Source: Sphingopyxis sp. (GTDB lineage Bacteria > Pseudomonadota > Alphaproteobacteria > Sphingomonadales > Sphingomonadaceae). From it: a stretch of 64,000 bases of DNA. The translations under genes were made by a program, and so were the position numbers. Numbering within the stretch: position 1 is the first letter of the stretch; every line of letters begins with the position of its first letter. Positions 45,106 through 53,823 of the stretch are shown here, in pieces. The DNA lies in NCBI GenBank assembly GCA_016793775.1, contig JAEULK010000102.1, positions 1-64,000 of the forward strand, given 5' to 3'. Below the pieces are notes generated by a model. It saw nothing but the letters and a program-made list of their open reading frames with translations. It was not told the origin of the DNA and ran no database searches.

Positions 45106-47241
45106 ATGCGACCAGCCACGGGTGAGGACGGCGATCATATCACTTTCTGCCGCATCTGCACGGCGGTGTGCGGGCTGGTGGCGACGGTCGAGGACGGCAA
45201 GGTCGTGCGCGCCCGGCCCGACCCCGACAATCCGTCGTCGCAGGGGCAAGCGTGCGTCAAGGGCATCGCCTATCATGGCGTGACGCACGATCCCGACCGG
45301 GTGACGCGGCCGATGAAGCGCGTTGCGTCCGGCCGCTTCGAGCCGGTGAGTTGGGACGAGGCGCTGGACGATATCGCGGCGCGGCTGTCGGCGATCATCG
45401 CCGAGCATGGGCCCGATGCGGTGGCGAGCTATCAGGGCAATCCGCCGGCCTATGCGACCGACGGCATGACGGGGTTCCGCATGTTTCTGAAGGCGCTGGG
45501 CACGACCAAAATCTATGGTGCGGGGTCGCAGGACACCAATGCGCGCTTCACCGCCAACTGGCTCCTTTACGGCAGCCCGCTGACGATCGACGTGCCCGAC
45601 GTCAACAATGCCGATTTCATGCTGATCTTCGGCGCCAACCCGTTGATCTCGCACGGGTCGCTGATCTTCACCCCGCGCGTGCGGCAGCAACTGGATGCAG
45701 TGGCGGCGCGCGGCGACGTGGTGGTCGTCGATCCGCGGCGCAGCGAAACCGCAGCGCGCTACGACCATGTCGCGATCGAGCCCAACTCAGACTGCTGGCT
45801 GATGCTGGCGATGCTCAAGACGCTCGCCGACGAGGGGCTGGCCGATGAGGCGTTCCTGGCGGAGCGTTGTGCAGGTTGGCCCGAATTGCGGGTCGCGCTC
45901 GCGGACATCGATTATGACGAAGCGGCGCGGCGCACGGGGATCGAGGTCGCTACGATCAGGGGGCTCGCGCACCGGCTCACCGCCAGTCCCAGGTCGGTCT
46001 GCTACGGCCGCGTCGGCATCTGCCGCGGGCCGCATGCGACGCTCGCCAACTTCCTGCTCTCGGCGCTCAATATGGTTGGCGGCACCTTCGGGCACGAGGG
46101 TGGCAGCACCTTCGCGACCCCGGTGCTCGCGGGCAGCGACCGGGCGACGACGGGCGGCTATGACGAGGTGCGCAGCCGGGTCGGCAATTTCCCGAGCGTG
46201 ACGCAATTCCTGCCCTCGGCGGTGATGCCCGACGATATCCTCGAACCCGGCCCCGGCAAGGTCCGCGCGCTTCTGTCGCTCGGCGGCAATGTGCTGCTCG
46301 CGGCACCGGGCGGCGAGCGGCTGCGGCGCGGGCTCGAACAGCTTGAACTGTCGGTCTCGTTCGACCTCTATATCAACGAGGCCGGGTCCTACGCCGATTA
46401 TGTGCTGCCGGGGCTGACCTTCTACGAGCGCGCCGACCTGCCGATGGTGCCTTTCATGAGCATGGTGCAGCCTTTCCTGCAATATGCCGAGCCGGTGATC
46501 CCGCCGGTGGGCGAGGCGCGGAGCGAGTTCGACACATTCTGCGCGATATTGGCGCGGATGGGGCTGCGCATGCCCGCCGCCTCGCCCGACGAGATCGCGG
46601 CGCAGGCGGCGGGGGGGCAGATGCGCCCGCTCGAGGTGCTCGACGGCGCGATAAGGCAAGGGCCGGCGGGGCTGCACGGCGACTGGTCGATCGACAAGTT
46701 GCGGCAGCATCCGCACGGGGTGATGCTCGACATCCCGATCCCCTGGGGCAATCAGGACAAGATCGCGCACGCCGATGGGAAAATCCATCTGTGGGACGAC
46801 ATGGTCGCCGCGGAGCTCGACCGGCTGGTCGCGACCGCGCCGATCGGGGGGCTGAAACTGCTGTCGCGGCGCGACATGCGCTCGCACAATGGCTGGCTGC
46901 ACAATGTCGACCGGCTGATCCGCTCGCAGAAGCCGACCTTGCACATCCACCCCGACGATGCCGCCGAGCGCGGGCTGGCGGACGGCGACCGCGCGACGCT
47001 GTCGAACCGCTTCGGCGCGATCGAGGTCGAGGTGGAGGTGAGCGCCGACCACCGGCGTGGCACCGTGTCCTATCCGCATTGCTTCGGGCACGACACGGGC
47101 GGCTGGCAGCGCGCGAACCGCGCCGGGGGCGCGAATGTCAACATCCTGCTTGGTCACGGCCCTGACGTCGTCGAGGCGGTGTCGGGGACGACGCTGATGG
47201 ACGGGATCGCGGTCGAGGTGACCGCGCTACAGCCCGCGTGA
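45106..47241 (+). CDS. Molybdopterin-dependent oxidoreductase/hydratase 3
   Basis: A 711-residue DMSO-reductase-superfamily protein. [4Fe-4S] ligands are C15, C18, C22 and C50 (CRICTAVCG ... CVKG); the active-site stretch is YGAGSQDTNAR; cofactor segments are LIFGANPLISHG and VVDPRRSET; near the C-terminus VSYPHCFGHDTGGW is followed by SGTTLMDG. It is a close paralogue of enzyme 2, sharing SGTTxMDG and RSRVGxFPSV. No signal peptide is present. It stands alone, divergent from the P450 operon, and ends 11 bases before the convergent TetR 4. The upstream interval holds motif C, a motif-B-like site and a long inverted repeat. The reaction is unknown. Confidence 0.85.
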   Translation: MRPATGEDGDHITFCRICTAVCGLVATVEDGKVVRARPDPDNPSSQGQACVKGIAYHGVTHDPDRVTRPMKRVASGRFEPVSWDEALDDIAARLSAIIAEHGPDAVASYQGNPPAYATDGMTGFRMFLKALGTTKIYGAGSQDTNARFTANWLLYGSPLTIDVPDVNNADFMLIFGANPLISHGSLIFTPRVRQQLDAVAARGDVVVVDPRRSETAARYDHVAIEPNSDCWLMLAMLKTLADEGLADEAFLAERCAGWPELRVALADIDYDEAARRTGIEVATIRGLAHRLTASPRSVCYGRVGICRGPHATLANFLLSALNMVGGTFGHEGGSTFATPVLAGSDRATTGGYDEVRSRVGNFPSVTQFLPSAVMPDDILEPGPGKVRALLSLGGNVLLAAPGGERLRRGLEQLELSVSFDLYINEAGSYADYVLPGLTFYERADLPMVPFMSMVQPFLQYAEPVIPPVGEARSEFDTFCAILARMGLRMPAASPDEIAAQAAGGQMRPLEVLDGAIRQGPAGLHGDWSIDKLRQHPHGVMLDIPIPWGNQDKIAHADGKIHLWDDMVAAELDRLVATAPIGGLKLLSRRDMRSHNGWLHNVDRLIRSQKPTLHIHPDDAAERGLADGDRATLSNRFGAIEVEVEVSADHRRGTVSYPHCFGHDTGGWQRANRAGGANVNILLGHGPDVVEAVSGTTLMDGIAVEVTALQPA

Positions 47242-47252
47242 GCAGGGTGGGG

Positions 47253-47897
47253 TCAGGGGGCGAGGCCGCGCAGATAGATGTCGCAGACCATCTCGGCATA
47301 TTTCTGCTTGATGCCGTCGTCGAGCTTCGCGACCCCCAAGGTCGAGGGCACCGAATAGCCGGCGTGGAAGATATGGTCGGCGGCGCCGACGAGGCAATAA
47401 TAAAGCAGTCCGGGGTCGACGTCCTTGAGCACGCCCTCGTGCACCCCCTGTGCCACGATGTCGCGATAGACGTCGATCATCGGCTCGATGAAGATCTGCG
47501 CGACGCGCTTGCTCGCCGCGGGGCTGCCCGATTCGACCATATAATGGATCAGCCGGTTGATGTAGGGCGAGCGGTAATAGGCGTTGATGATGCCGTTGAT
47601 GTGGATTTTCAGCTTCTTCTGCGCGGGAATATCCATCTCGCTCAGCGCCTTGAGCGCGGTCATCGCGGTCTCGGCATCGCGTTCGAGCACCGCGAGCAGC
47701 AGGCCTTCCTTGTTGCCGAAATAATATTTGATCATCGCGCTGTTCACCGACGCGCGCTGCGAAATCTCGTTGAGCGACACGTCGATCGTCGTGGCCTCCG
47801 ACAGCAGCTGCGCGGTCGCGTTCAAAAGCGCTTCGGCGGACGCCGACCGCTCCTCGCGCCGGGCTGCCTTGATCGTCGAGCCGCTGTCATTGTCCAT
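47253..47897 (-). CDS. TetR-family transcriptional regulator 4
   Basis: A 214-residue regulator whose N-terminal helix-turn-helix reads VSLNEISQRASVNSAMIKYYFGNKEGLL (about residues 39-66). The frame is open to 48128 across the ferredoxin gene; the ATG at 47897 (MDNDSGSTIK) starts just after the ferredoxin stop and is chosen, although its ribosome site is weak. It is not close to TetR 1, 2 or 3. Lying between the molybdopterin enzyme 3 gene and the ferredoxin/GMC divergent promoter, both of which carry motif C, it is a candidate motif-C repressor together with TetR 3. Confidence 0.82.
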   Translation of the reverse strand: MDNDSGSTIKAARREERSASAEALLNATAQLLSEATTIDVSLNEISQRASVNSAMIKYYFGNKEGLLLAVLERDAETAMTALKALSEMDIPAQKKLKIHINGIINAYYRSPYINRLIHYMVESGSPAASKRVAQIFIEPMIDVYRDIVAQGVHEGVLKDVDPGLLYYCLVGAADHIFHAGYSVPSTLGVAKLDDGIKQKYAEMVCDIYLRGLAP

Positions 47898-47923
47898 GTG
47901 GATGTCCGTTGTGTTCGCCCAGC

Positions 47924-48244
47924 CTATCGTTGGGACTCGGGAAGGAAGACTGTCAAGCCCTCCAGGTCGTCGGTCATCGCGATCTGGCACGACAGGCGGC
48001 TGTTTGGGCGCGGGTCGTTGGCGCAGTCGAGCATCTCGCTTTCGTCGGCGCCGGCGGGCCCCACGCGCTCGACCCATTCTGGGGCGACATAGATGTGGCA
48101 GGTCGCACAGGCGCAGACGCCGCCGCAATCGGCCTCGATGCCATCGACCATAGCATCGCGCGCGCCGCGCATGACCGAGTCGCCGACCTCGATCTCGATC
48201 GTCTCGACGCTGCCGTCGGTTGCATGGAAATTGACGCTCGGCAT
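47924..48244 (-). CDS. [2Fe-2S] ferredoxin, adrenodoxin type
   Basis: A 106-residue ferredoxin. The cluster ligands follow the adrenodoxin spacing C-x5-C-x2-C: C40, C46 and C49, with the fourth at C86 in RLSCQ. An extra C44 lies within the loop. It is the obvious electron donor for the P450 enzymes in the window; no matching ferredoxin reductase gene is seen. It is divergent from the GMC gene at 48373 and carries its own motif-C site 39 bases upstream of its start. TetR 4 follows 26 bases downstream on the same strand. Confidence 0.93.
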   Translation of the reverse strand: MPSVNFHATDGSVETIEIEVGDSVMRGARDAMVDGIEADCGGVCACATCHIYVAPEWVERVGPAGADESEMLDCANDPRPNSRLSCQIAMTDDLEGLTVFLPESQR

Positions 48245-48282
48245 ATGCTTTTCCCCGTCCCGGCCACTGTGGATCGATCTAC

Positions 48283-48298
48283 TTTCAATCGATCAATT
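48283..48298. promoter_or_regulatory. Putative operator, motif C (ferredoxin side)
   Basis: TTTCAATCGATCAATT; its complement AATTGATCGATTGAAA matches motif C at 12 of 16 positions. It lies upstream of the ferredoxin start at 48244. Confidence 0.45.
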
Positions 48299-48348
48299 AA
48301 TATTGCATGGTGACGGTGTCAACGAAGGCGCTTATGGAGCGTAAAATT

Positions 48349-48364
48349 AATTAGTCGATTGATG
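48349..48364. promoter_or_regulatory. Putative operator, motif C (GMC side)
   Basis: AATTAGTCGATTGATG matches motif C at 14 of 16 positions and ends 8 bases before the GMC ATG, overlapping the region of the ribosome site GGAGAGG. Confidence 0.55.
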
Positions 48365-48372
48365 GAGAGGTC

Positions 48373-49977
48373 ATGTCGGGCGAGGAAGCGGATTATATCG
48401 TCGTGGGCGGCGGCAGCGCCGGCTGCGTCCTCGCGGCGCGGCTGAGCGAGGATCCGGGCGTCCGCGTCGCGTTGGTCGAGGCGGGCGGCGAATCGACCGG
48501 GCTGATGGTCCAGATGCCGGTCGGCTTCGCCAAGATGCTCGTCGACGACCGCTACGACTGGAAATATTGGCAGCTGCCCGACCCGTCGATCAACGGGCGT
48601 CGCTTCATCTGGTCGGGCGGGAGGATGCTCGGCGGCGGCAGCGCGATCAACGGCCAGGTCTATATCCGCGGCACGCGCGCCGATTTCGACGCCTGGGAGC
48701 GGCTCGGTGCGACGGGGTGGAATTTCGACGGCGTCTTTCCCTATTTTCTGCGCAGCGAAAGCTGGGCCGGGGCGCCGAGCCAGAACCACGGGTCGCAGGG
48801 GCCGCTGTCGGTGTCACCGATGCGCGATCCACATCCCTTGTGCGACCTGTTCCTGCGCGCGTGCGAGCAATATGGGCTGGCGCGGCTCGACGATTATAAC
48901 GGCGGGCAGATGGAGGGTGCGTATCTCACCCAGGCGACGCAGCGCGACGGCTGGCGGTGCAGCACCGAAAAAGCCTATCTGCGCGACGCCCGCAAGCGGC
49001 CCAATCTGATGACGATCACCGATGCGCATGTCGAAACGATCCTGATCGAGCAGGGCGAAGCGGTCGGCATCCGCTATCGCCAGGGCGGCGATGCCAAGGT
49101 CCTGCGCGCGCGGCGCGAGGTGATCGTCTCGTCGGGATCGATGGGGTCGCCCGCTTTGCTGCTGCGTTCGGGGATCGGCGCCGGCGATTATCTGCAGTCG
49201 CGCGGCATCGCGGTCCAGGCCGACCGGCGCGAGGTCGGGCATAATCTGCAGGAACATCCCGGCATCACGCAGAACAAGTTCGTCAGCGTGCCGACGCTCA
49301 ACAGCCAGGTCGGGCCGATCGACATGATCCGCCACCTGACCAAATTCTTCTGGAACAAGAGTGGCCCCATGGGCGCCCCCGCGGTGCAGGCGATGGGGCT
49401 CGCGCGCACGCGCGACGGGCTCGACGAACCCGATATCCAGCTCCATTTCATGCCGCTCGCCTATAATGTCGAGCCCGAGACGGTGTCGTCGGCCGAGGCG
49501 GTGATGCCCAAGGAGCCGTGCATCAGCATCAATGTCTCGCTGACCCGCCCCAAGTCGCGCGGCCGCGTCGAGCTGGGCGAGGCGCTCGAACCGGTGATCA
49601 ACCATCAATTGCTCGGCGAGCGTGCCGACGTCGATACGCTGATCGGCGCGATGAAGCTGGTCGACCGGCTGTTCGCGATGCCGGCGCTGAGCGCGATCAC
49701 GCTCGGCGACCGCTCGCCCGATCCTGTGCCGACCGACGATGCCGGCTGGGAGGTCTATGTCCGCGCCAAGACGATGATCACTTACCACCCCGTCGGCAGC
49801 TGCCGCATGGGGTTGGATGCGGCGTCGGTGGTCGATCCGCAATGCCGGGTGCGCGGGGTCGGTCGGCTGCGCGTCGTCGACGCCTCGATCATGCCGCAGA
49901 TCACCAGCGGCAACACCAATGCCGCCACGATCATGATCGGCGAAAAGGCCGCCGAGCTGATCCGCACCAGCGCATGA
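48373..49977 (+). CDS. GMC-family FAD oxidoreductase (choline dehydrogenase-like) 2
   Basis: A 534-residue flavoprotein with the FAD motif VGGGSAGCVLAARL (about 11-24), the GMC signature GGRMLGGGSAINGQ and the catalytic-His region TYHPVGSCRMG near the C-terminus. It would oxidise a primary or secondary alcohol; the ALDH three genes on could take the aldehyde further to the acid. GGAGAGG precedes the ATG. Its stop overlaps the ATG of the enoyl-CoA hydratase (ATGA), starting a five-gene operon: GMC, two hydratases, ALDH, SDR. It is divergent from the ferredoxin gene with two motif-C sites between them. Confidence 0.9.
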   Translation: MSGEEADYIVVGGGSAGCVLAARLSEDPGVRVALVEAGGESTGLMVQMPVGFAKMLVDDRYDWKYWQLPDPSINGRRFIWSGGRMLGGGSAINGQVYIRGTRADFDAWERLGATGWNFDGVFPYFLRSESWAGAPSQNHGSQGPLSVSPMRDPHPLCDLFLRACEQYGLARLDDYNGGQMEGAYLTQATQRDGWRCSTEKAYLRDARKRPNLMTITDAHVETILIEQGEAVGIRYRQGGDAKVLRARREVIVSSGSMGSPALLLRSGIGAGDYLQSRGIAVQADRREVGHNLQEHPGITQNKFVSVPTLNSQVGPIDMIRHLTKFFWNKSGPMGAPAVQAMGLARTRDGLDEPDIQLHFMPLAYNVEPETVSSAEAVMPKEPCISINVSLTRPKSRGRVELGEALEPVINHQLLGERADVDTLIGAMKLVDRLFAMPALSAITLGDRSPDPVPTDDAGWEVYVRAKTMITYHPVGSCRMGLDAASVVDPQCRVRGVGRLRVVDASIMPQITSGNTNAATIMIGEKAAELIRTSA

Positions 49978-50747
49978 GCAGCGCCACCGCCTATGACTTC
50001 GAGCATATAGCGGTCGAGCGGTCGGCGCCGGGCATCGTCGTGCTGACGCTGAACCGGCCCGAGCGGATGAACGCGACCAATGATAAGCTCCACTACGAAC
50101 TCGTGCGCCTTCCCGCCGCTATCGACGCCGATCCCGAAGCGCGCGCGGCGGTGGTGACCGGGGCGGGGCGGGCCTTTTGCGTCGGCGGCGACTGGGCCGA
50201 TATCGCGGGCGACGACAATGATTATGCCAACAAGATCCGAATGATGCGTGAGACGTCGCAGATCCTGACCGCGCTGGTCGAGATGCGCAAACCGCTGGTT
50301 TCGGCGATCAACGGACCCGCCGCAGGCATCGGCCTCGCGCTCGGGCTGCTCGCCGATATTTCGGTGGTGAACGAGGAAGCGAATTTGTCCGACGGGCATC
50401 TGCGCATCGGACTCGCGGCGGGCGATCATGCCGCGATGGTCTGGCCGTTGCTCTGTTCGATGGCGAAGGCGAAGCGCTACCTGCTGACCGGTGACAAGCT
50501 CAGCGGCCGCGAGGCCGAGCGCATCGGGCTGGTGTCGGACGCGGTGCCGCCCGCCGAGGTGCTGCCGCTCGCCTTGCGCTACGCCGCGACGCTCGCCGAA
50601 CGCTCGCCGCTCGCGGTCGAACTCAGCAAGCGCGCGCTCAACCACTGGCTGCGCGGCGCGATGCCGATCTTCGAAGCGTCGCTGGGCTACGAGATGGTGA
50701 CCGCCTTCGACCCCGACCAGGCGGCGCATATGCCGTCCAAGAACTGA
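49974..50747 (+). CDS. Enoyl-CoA hydratase/isomerase family protein 1
   Basis: A 257-residue crotonase-fold protein. The oxyanion-hole segments are GRAFCVGGDWADI (about 62-74) and INGPAAGIGLALGLLADI (about 106-123), followed by a characteristic LTGDKLSGREAERIGLV. It would hydrate or isomerise an enoyl-CoA from the dehydrogenase step. The frame is open to 49518 inside the GMC gene; the ATG overlapping the GMC stop is the start. The second hydratase follows after 10 bases and is only moderately similar, so the two probably act at different steps. Confidence 0.87.
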   Translation: MSSATAYDFEHIAVERSAPGIVVLTLNRPERMNATNDKLHYELVRLPAAIDADPEARAAVVTGAGRAFCVGGDWADIAGDDNDYANKIRMMRETSQILTALVEMRKPLVSAINGPAAGIGLALGLLADISVVNEEANLSDGHLRIGLAAGDHAAMVWPLLCSMAKAKRYLLTGDKLSGREAERIGLVSDAVPPAEVLPLALRYAATLAERSPLAVELSKRALNHWLRGAMPIFEASLGYEMVTAFDPDQAAHMPSKN

Positions 50748-50757
50748 GGAACTGCCG

Positions 50758-51534
50758 ATGACCACCGAACCGACGCTGATCGTCGAAACCCCCGCGCCGG
50801 GGGTGCTGCACCTGATCTTCAACCGGCCCGACGTGCATAATGCCTATGACACGCCGACCTTCACGGCCTTTGCCGACCAACTCGACCGTGCCGCGATCGA
50901 CCCCGATATCCGCGCGATCGTCATCAGCGCGCGCGGGGGCAGGGCGTTCAGCGCGGGCTTCGATATCCACGAGATGGCGGGCTTCGACGCCGACACGATG
51001 CGCCGCGCCTTCGAGACGCGCGATCCGGTGTTCGGCCGCGTCGCCGCGCATCCGCTGCCGGTCATCGCCGCGATCGAGGGCATCTGTTTCGGCGCCGGGG
51101 CGTTGCTCGCGCTCGCCTGCGACATGCGGATCGCGACCCCGGGTTTCCGCTTCAAGGTCACCGCCGTCGGTTATGGCTGCGCCAACGCGACCTGGTCGCT
51201 GCCGCGCGCGGTCGGTGCGCCGCGCGCCAAGGCGATCCTGATGACCGGGCAGGTCGTCGAAGCCGAGGAGGCCGAGCGCATCGGGCTGGTCAATGCGGTG
51301 GTCGACGCGTCCGAACTCGATGCGCGCGCCATTGCGCTGGCGTCGGCCATCGCGGCGCATCCGCCGCAGGGGATCAAGGGCATCAAGACGCTGGTCGACG
51401 GCAGCCTGACACGCGCGCCGATCGACGGCTGGCAGACCGAATATGACTGGATGATCGCCAGCATGGCGGGCGCACCGGCGGGCGGCGAGACCTTCGGCAA
51501 ATTCCTGTCCGAGCACGACGATCACAAACGCTGA
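50758..51534 (+). CDS. Enoyl-CoA hydratase/isomerase family protein 2
   Basis: A 258-residue crotonase-fold protein with RAFSAGFDIHEM (about 62-73) and IEGICFGAGALLALACDM (about 105-122) as oxyanion-hole segments, and MTGQVVEAEEAERIGLVNAV. It lies between hydratase 1 and the ALDH gene with 10- and 22-base gaps. The position after the GAG in the second segment is AL rather than the usual Glu-containing stretch, so whether it is a hydratase, isomerase or C-C lyase cannot be decided. Third crotonase of the window at 60704. Confidence 0.85.
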   Translation: MTTEPTLIVETPAPGVLHLIFNRPDVHNAYDTPTFTAFADQLDRAAIDPDIRAIVISARGGRAFSAGFDIHEMAGFDADTMRRAFETRDPVFGRVAAHPLPVIAAIEGICFGAGALLALACDMRIATPGFRFKVTAVGYGCANATWSLPRAVGAPRAKAILMTGQVVEAEEAERIGLVNAVVDASELDARAIALASAIAAHPPQGIKGIKTLVDGSLTRAPIDGWQTEYDWMIASMAGAPAGGETFGKFLSEHDDHKR

Positions 51535-51556
51535 ACAGATACATCAGGAGAAGACC

Positions 51557-53041
51557 ATGATCGGCCAAGCCCATGCGCAGGTCGCGCACCCCGACAAGCT
51601 GTTTATCGGCGGACGCTGGATTCCCGTCGAGGGCAGCGGGCGCTTCATGGTGACCAACCCGGCGACCGAGGAGGTCTTCGGCGAAGTCGTCGCAGCGGGT
51701 GCGCCCGAAGTCGAGCGCGCCGTGGCGGCAGCGCGCAAGGCGTTCGACGAGGGGCCGTGGCCGGGGATGACGGCGACCGAGCGCGCGACCTATATGCGTG
51801 CCTTGTCGCAGGCGCTGAAAAAGCGCGGCGCAGCACTCGACAGCGCGTGGATTTCGCAGGTCGGCGTGCCGATCTGGATGGCGCAGGGCTCGGGTGCGGG
51901 CACCGCGGGGCTGCTCGACTATTATGCCGAGCTCGCCGAATCCTATCCCTTCGAGGATGCCCGTCCGTCGAACGGCATGATGTCGAAGGTCGCGGTGGTG
52001 GTGCGCGAGCCGGTGGGCGTCGTCGCCGCGATCGCGCCGTGGAACGGCCCGCTCGCCTCGCTGCTCATCAAGCTCGCCCCCGCGCTCGCGACGGGCTGCA
52101 CCGTCATCCTGAAGCCCGCGCCCGAAACCCCGCTCGAGGCGTTCATGCTCGCCGAGGCTGCCGAAGAAGCAGGCTTTCCCGAGGGGGTGATCAACCTGCT
52201 GCCCGCCGACCGCGAGGCATCCGATCTGCTCGTCCGCCATCCCGGCATCGACAAAGTCGCCTTCACCGGCTCGACCGAGGTCGGGCTGCACATCGCGCAG
52301 GTCTGCGCTGGGCGCATGGCGCGCTTCACGATGGAGCTTGGCGGCAAGTCGGCGGCGATCGTGCTCGACGATTTCGAGCCCGAGGCGATGGGGCCGGCGC
52401 TCGCGCCGATGATCACGTTGCTCTGCGGGCAAGTGTGCATCAATTTCAGCCGCGTGCTCGTTCCGCGGGCGCGCAAGGACGCCTATGTCGAAAGCCTCGC
52501 CGCGGCGATGGCGGCGACCAGCATCGGCGACCCGCTGGATGCGAATACGATGATGGGTCCGCTCGCGATGGCGCGGCACCATGCGAAGGTGTCGAGCTGT
52601 TTCGACAAGGGCGTCGCCGAGGGGGCGCGCATCGCGACCGGCGGCCGCCGTCCGCCGTCGCTGAACAGCGGCTATTATGTCGAGCCGACGGTGTTCGCCG
52701 ACGCGACCAACGACATGGCGATCGCGCAGGAGGAAATCTTCGGCCCCGTCACCGCAGTCATCCCCTATGACAGCGTCGAGGAGGCGATCGCGATCGCCAA
52801 CGACAGCCAATTCGGCTTGTCGGGCGGCGTCTACACCCACGACACCGACCGCGCCTATGGCGTCGCGCGGCGCATCCGCACCGGCCATTTCACCCAGAAC
52901 GGCCGCGATTTCGACCTGACCAATCCGTTCGGCGGCTTCAAGAAATCGGGCGTCGGCCGCGAGGGCGGGCCCGAAGGCATCGAGCCCTTTACCGAGGTCA
53001 AGACCGTCTTCCTGCCGCAGGCGCCCGGCGCGCTCGCATGA
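51557..53041 (+). CDS. Aldehyde dehydrogenase (NAD(P)-dependent)
   Basis: A 494-residue ALDH-superfamily enzyme. N163 (PWNGP), K186 (LKPAPETP), the general base E260 in MELGGKSA and the nucleophile C294 in CGQVCINFSR are all present, as is the cofactor loop FTGSTEVG. It oxidises an aldehyde to a carboxylic acid, which a ligase could then activate. The start has AGGAGAAG. Its stop overlaps the SDR ATG (ATGA). In the operon it likely acts on the product of the GMC alcohol oxidase/dehydrogenase, though the substrate is not identifiable. Confidence 0.92.
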   Translation: MIGQAHAQVAHPDKLFIGGRWIPVEGSGRFMVTNPATEEVFGEVVAAGAPEVERAVAAARKAFDEGPWPGMTATERATYMRALSQALKKRGAALDSAWISQVGVPIWMAQGSGAGTAGLLDYYAELAESYPFEDARPSNGMMSKVAVVVREPVGVVAAIAPWNGPLASLLIKLAPALATGCTVILKPAPETPLEAFMLAEAAEEAGFPEGVINLLPADREASDLLVRHPGIDKVAFTGSTEVGLHIAQVCAGRMARFTMELGGKSAAIVLDDFEPEAMGPALAPMITLLCGQVCINFSRVLVPRARKDAYVESLAAAMAATSIGDPLDANTMMGPLAMARHHAKVSSCFDKGVAEGARIATGGRRPPSLNSGYYVEPTVFADATNDMAIAQEEIFGPVTAVIPYDSVEEAIAIANDSQFGLSGGVYTHDTDRAYGVARRIRTGHFTQNGRDFDLTNPFGGFKKSGVGREGGPEGIEPFTEVKTVFLPQAPGALA

Positions 53042-53823
53042 GCGCCGCCTACACCGCCGGCCTGTTCGACGTCGCCGGCAAGCGCGCGCTGGTGACGGGC
53101 GCGACGTCGGGAATCGGCCGGATGATCGCGCGTGGGCTGGCGCAGGCGGGGGTCGAGGTCTGGGTCGTCGCGCGCGGAGCAGGCGATGTCGATGCGATCG
53201 TCGCCGAACTCGGCGGGAATGCGCAAGGGGTCGCGGCGGACGTCGCGACCGACGAAGGCATCGCGCGTATCGCCGAGGCGCTCGGCGACCGGCCGCTCCA
53301 TATCCTGGTCAACAATGCCGGAACCGACCGCCCGACGCCGCTCGACGCCGAGGGGCGCGAAGATTTCGACGCCGTGCTGGGGCTCAACCTGACCGCGCCC
53401 TTCCTGCTGACGCGCAAATTGCTGCCGCAGCTCGAAGGCGCCGCGACGCCGGGCGATCCGGCGCGGGTGATCAACATCGCCTCGATCGCCGCGCTCAACC
53501 CCGGCCATCTCGAGAATTTCGCCTATGCGTCGAGCAAGTCGGGCGTCGTGATGATGTCGCGCCACCTCGGCCGCCATCTCGCGAAGCGCAATATCAGCTG
53601 CAACGCGATCGCGCCGGGGCTCTTTCCCTCGCGGCTCACCGAGCAATTTCTGGGCATGAGCGAGACCGACGCGGTGCCCAAGGCCTTCGTCTCGCCGCTC
53701 GGCGCGCGGGCAGGGGAGATGGACGATATCGCCGGCGCGGTGATCTACCTTTCATCGCGTGCCGGGGCTTGGGTGACGGGCGTGCTGCTTCCCGTCAGTG
53801 GCGGCATTTCCACCGTCAGCTGA
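53038..53823 (+). CDS. Short-chain dehydrogenase/reductase 1
   Basis: A 261-residue classical SDR. The cofactor motif is TGATSGIG (20-27), NNAG follows at 92-95, and the catalytic residues are S149, Y163 and K167 (YASSK). It would interconvert a hydroxyl and a keto group with NAD(P)(H). The last gene of the GMC-hydratase-hydratase-ALDH-SDR operon, translationally coupled to ALDH. Its TGA is directly followed by the stop of the convergent thiolase-like gene with no base between, so transcription must end inside or beyond a neighbouring gene. Confidence 0.9.
   Translation: MSAAYTAGLFDVAGKRALVTGATSGIGRMIARGLAQAGVEVWVVARGAGDVDAIVAELGGNAQGVAADVATDEGIARIAEALGDRPLHILVNNAGTDRPTPLDAEGREDFDAVLGLNLTAPFLLTRKLLPQLEGAATPGDPARVINIASIAALNPGHLENFAYASSKSGVVMMSRHLGRHLAKRNISCNAIAPGLFPSRLTEQFLGMSETDAVPKAFVSPLGARAGEMDDIAGAVIYLSSRAGAWVTGVLLPVSGGISTVS

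Noticed and set aside
10507..48244. Identity with the known estradiol (edc-type) degradation cluster of sphingomonads
   Set aside because: P450 and TonB genes are shared themes, but the extradiol dioxygenase and indolepyruvate ferredoxin oxidoreductase-type genes expected there were not seen.
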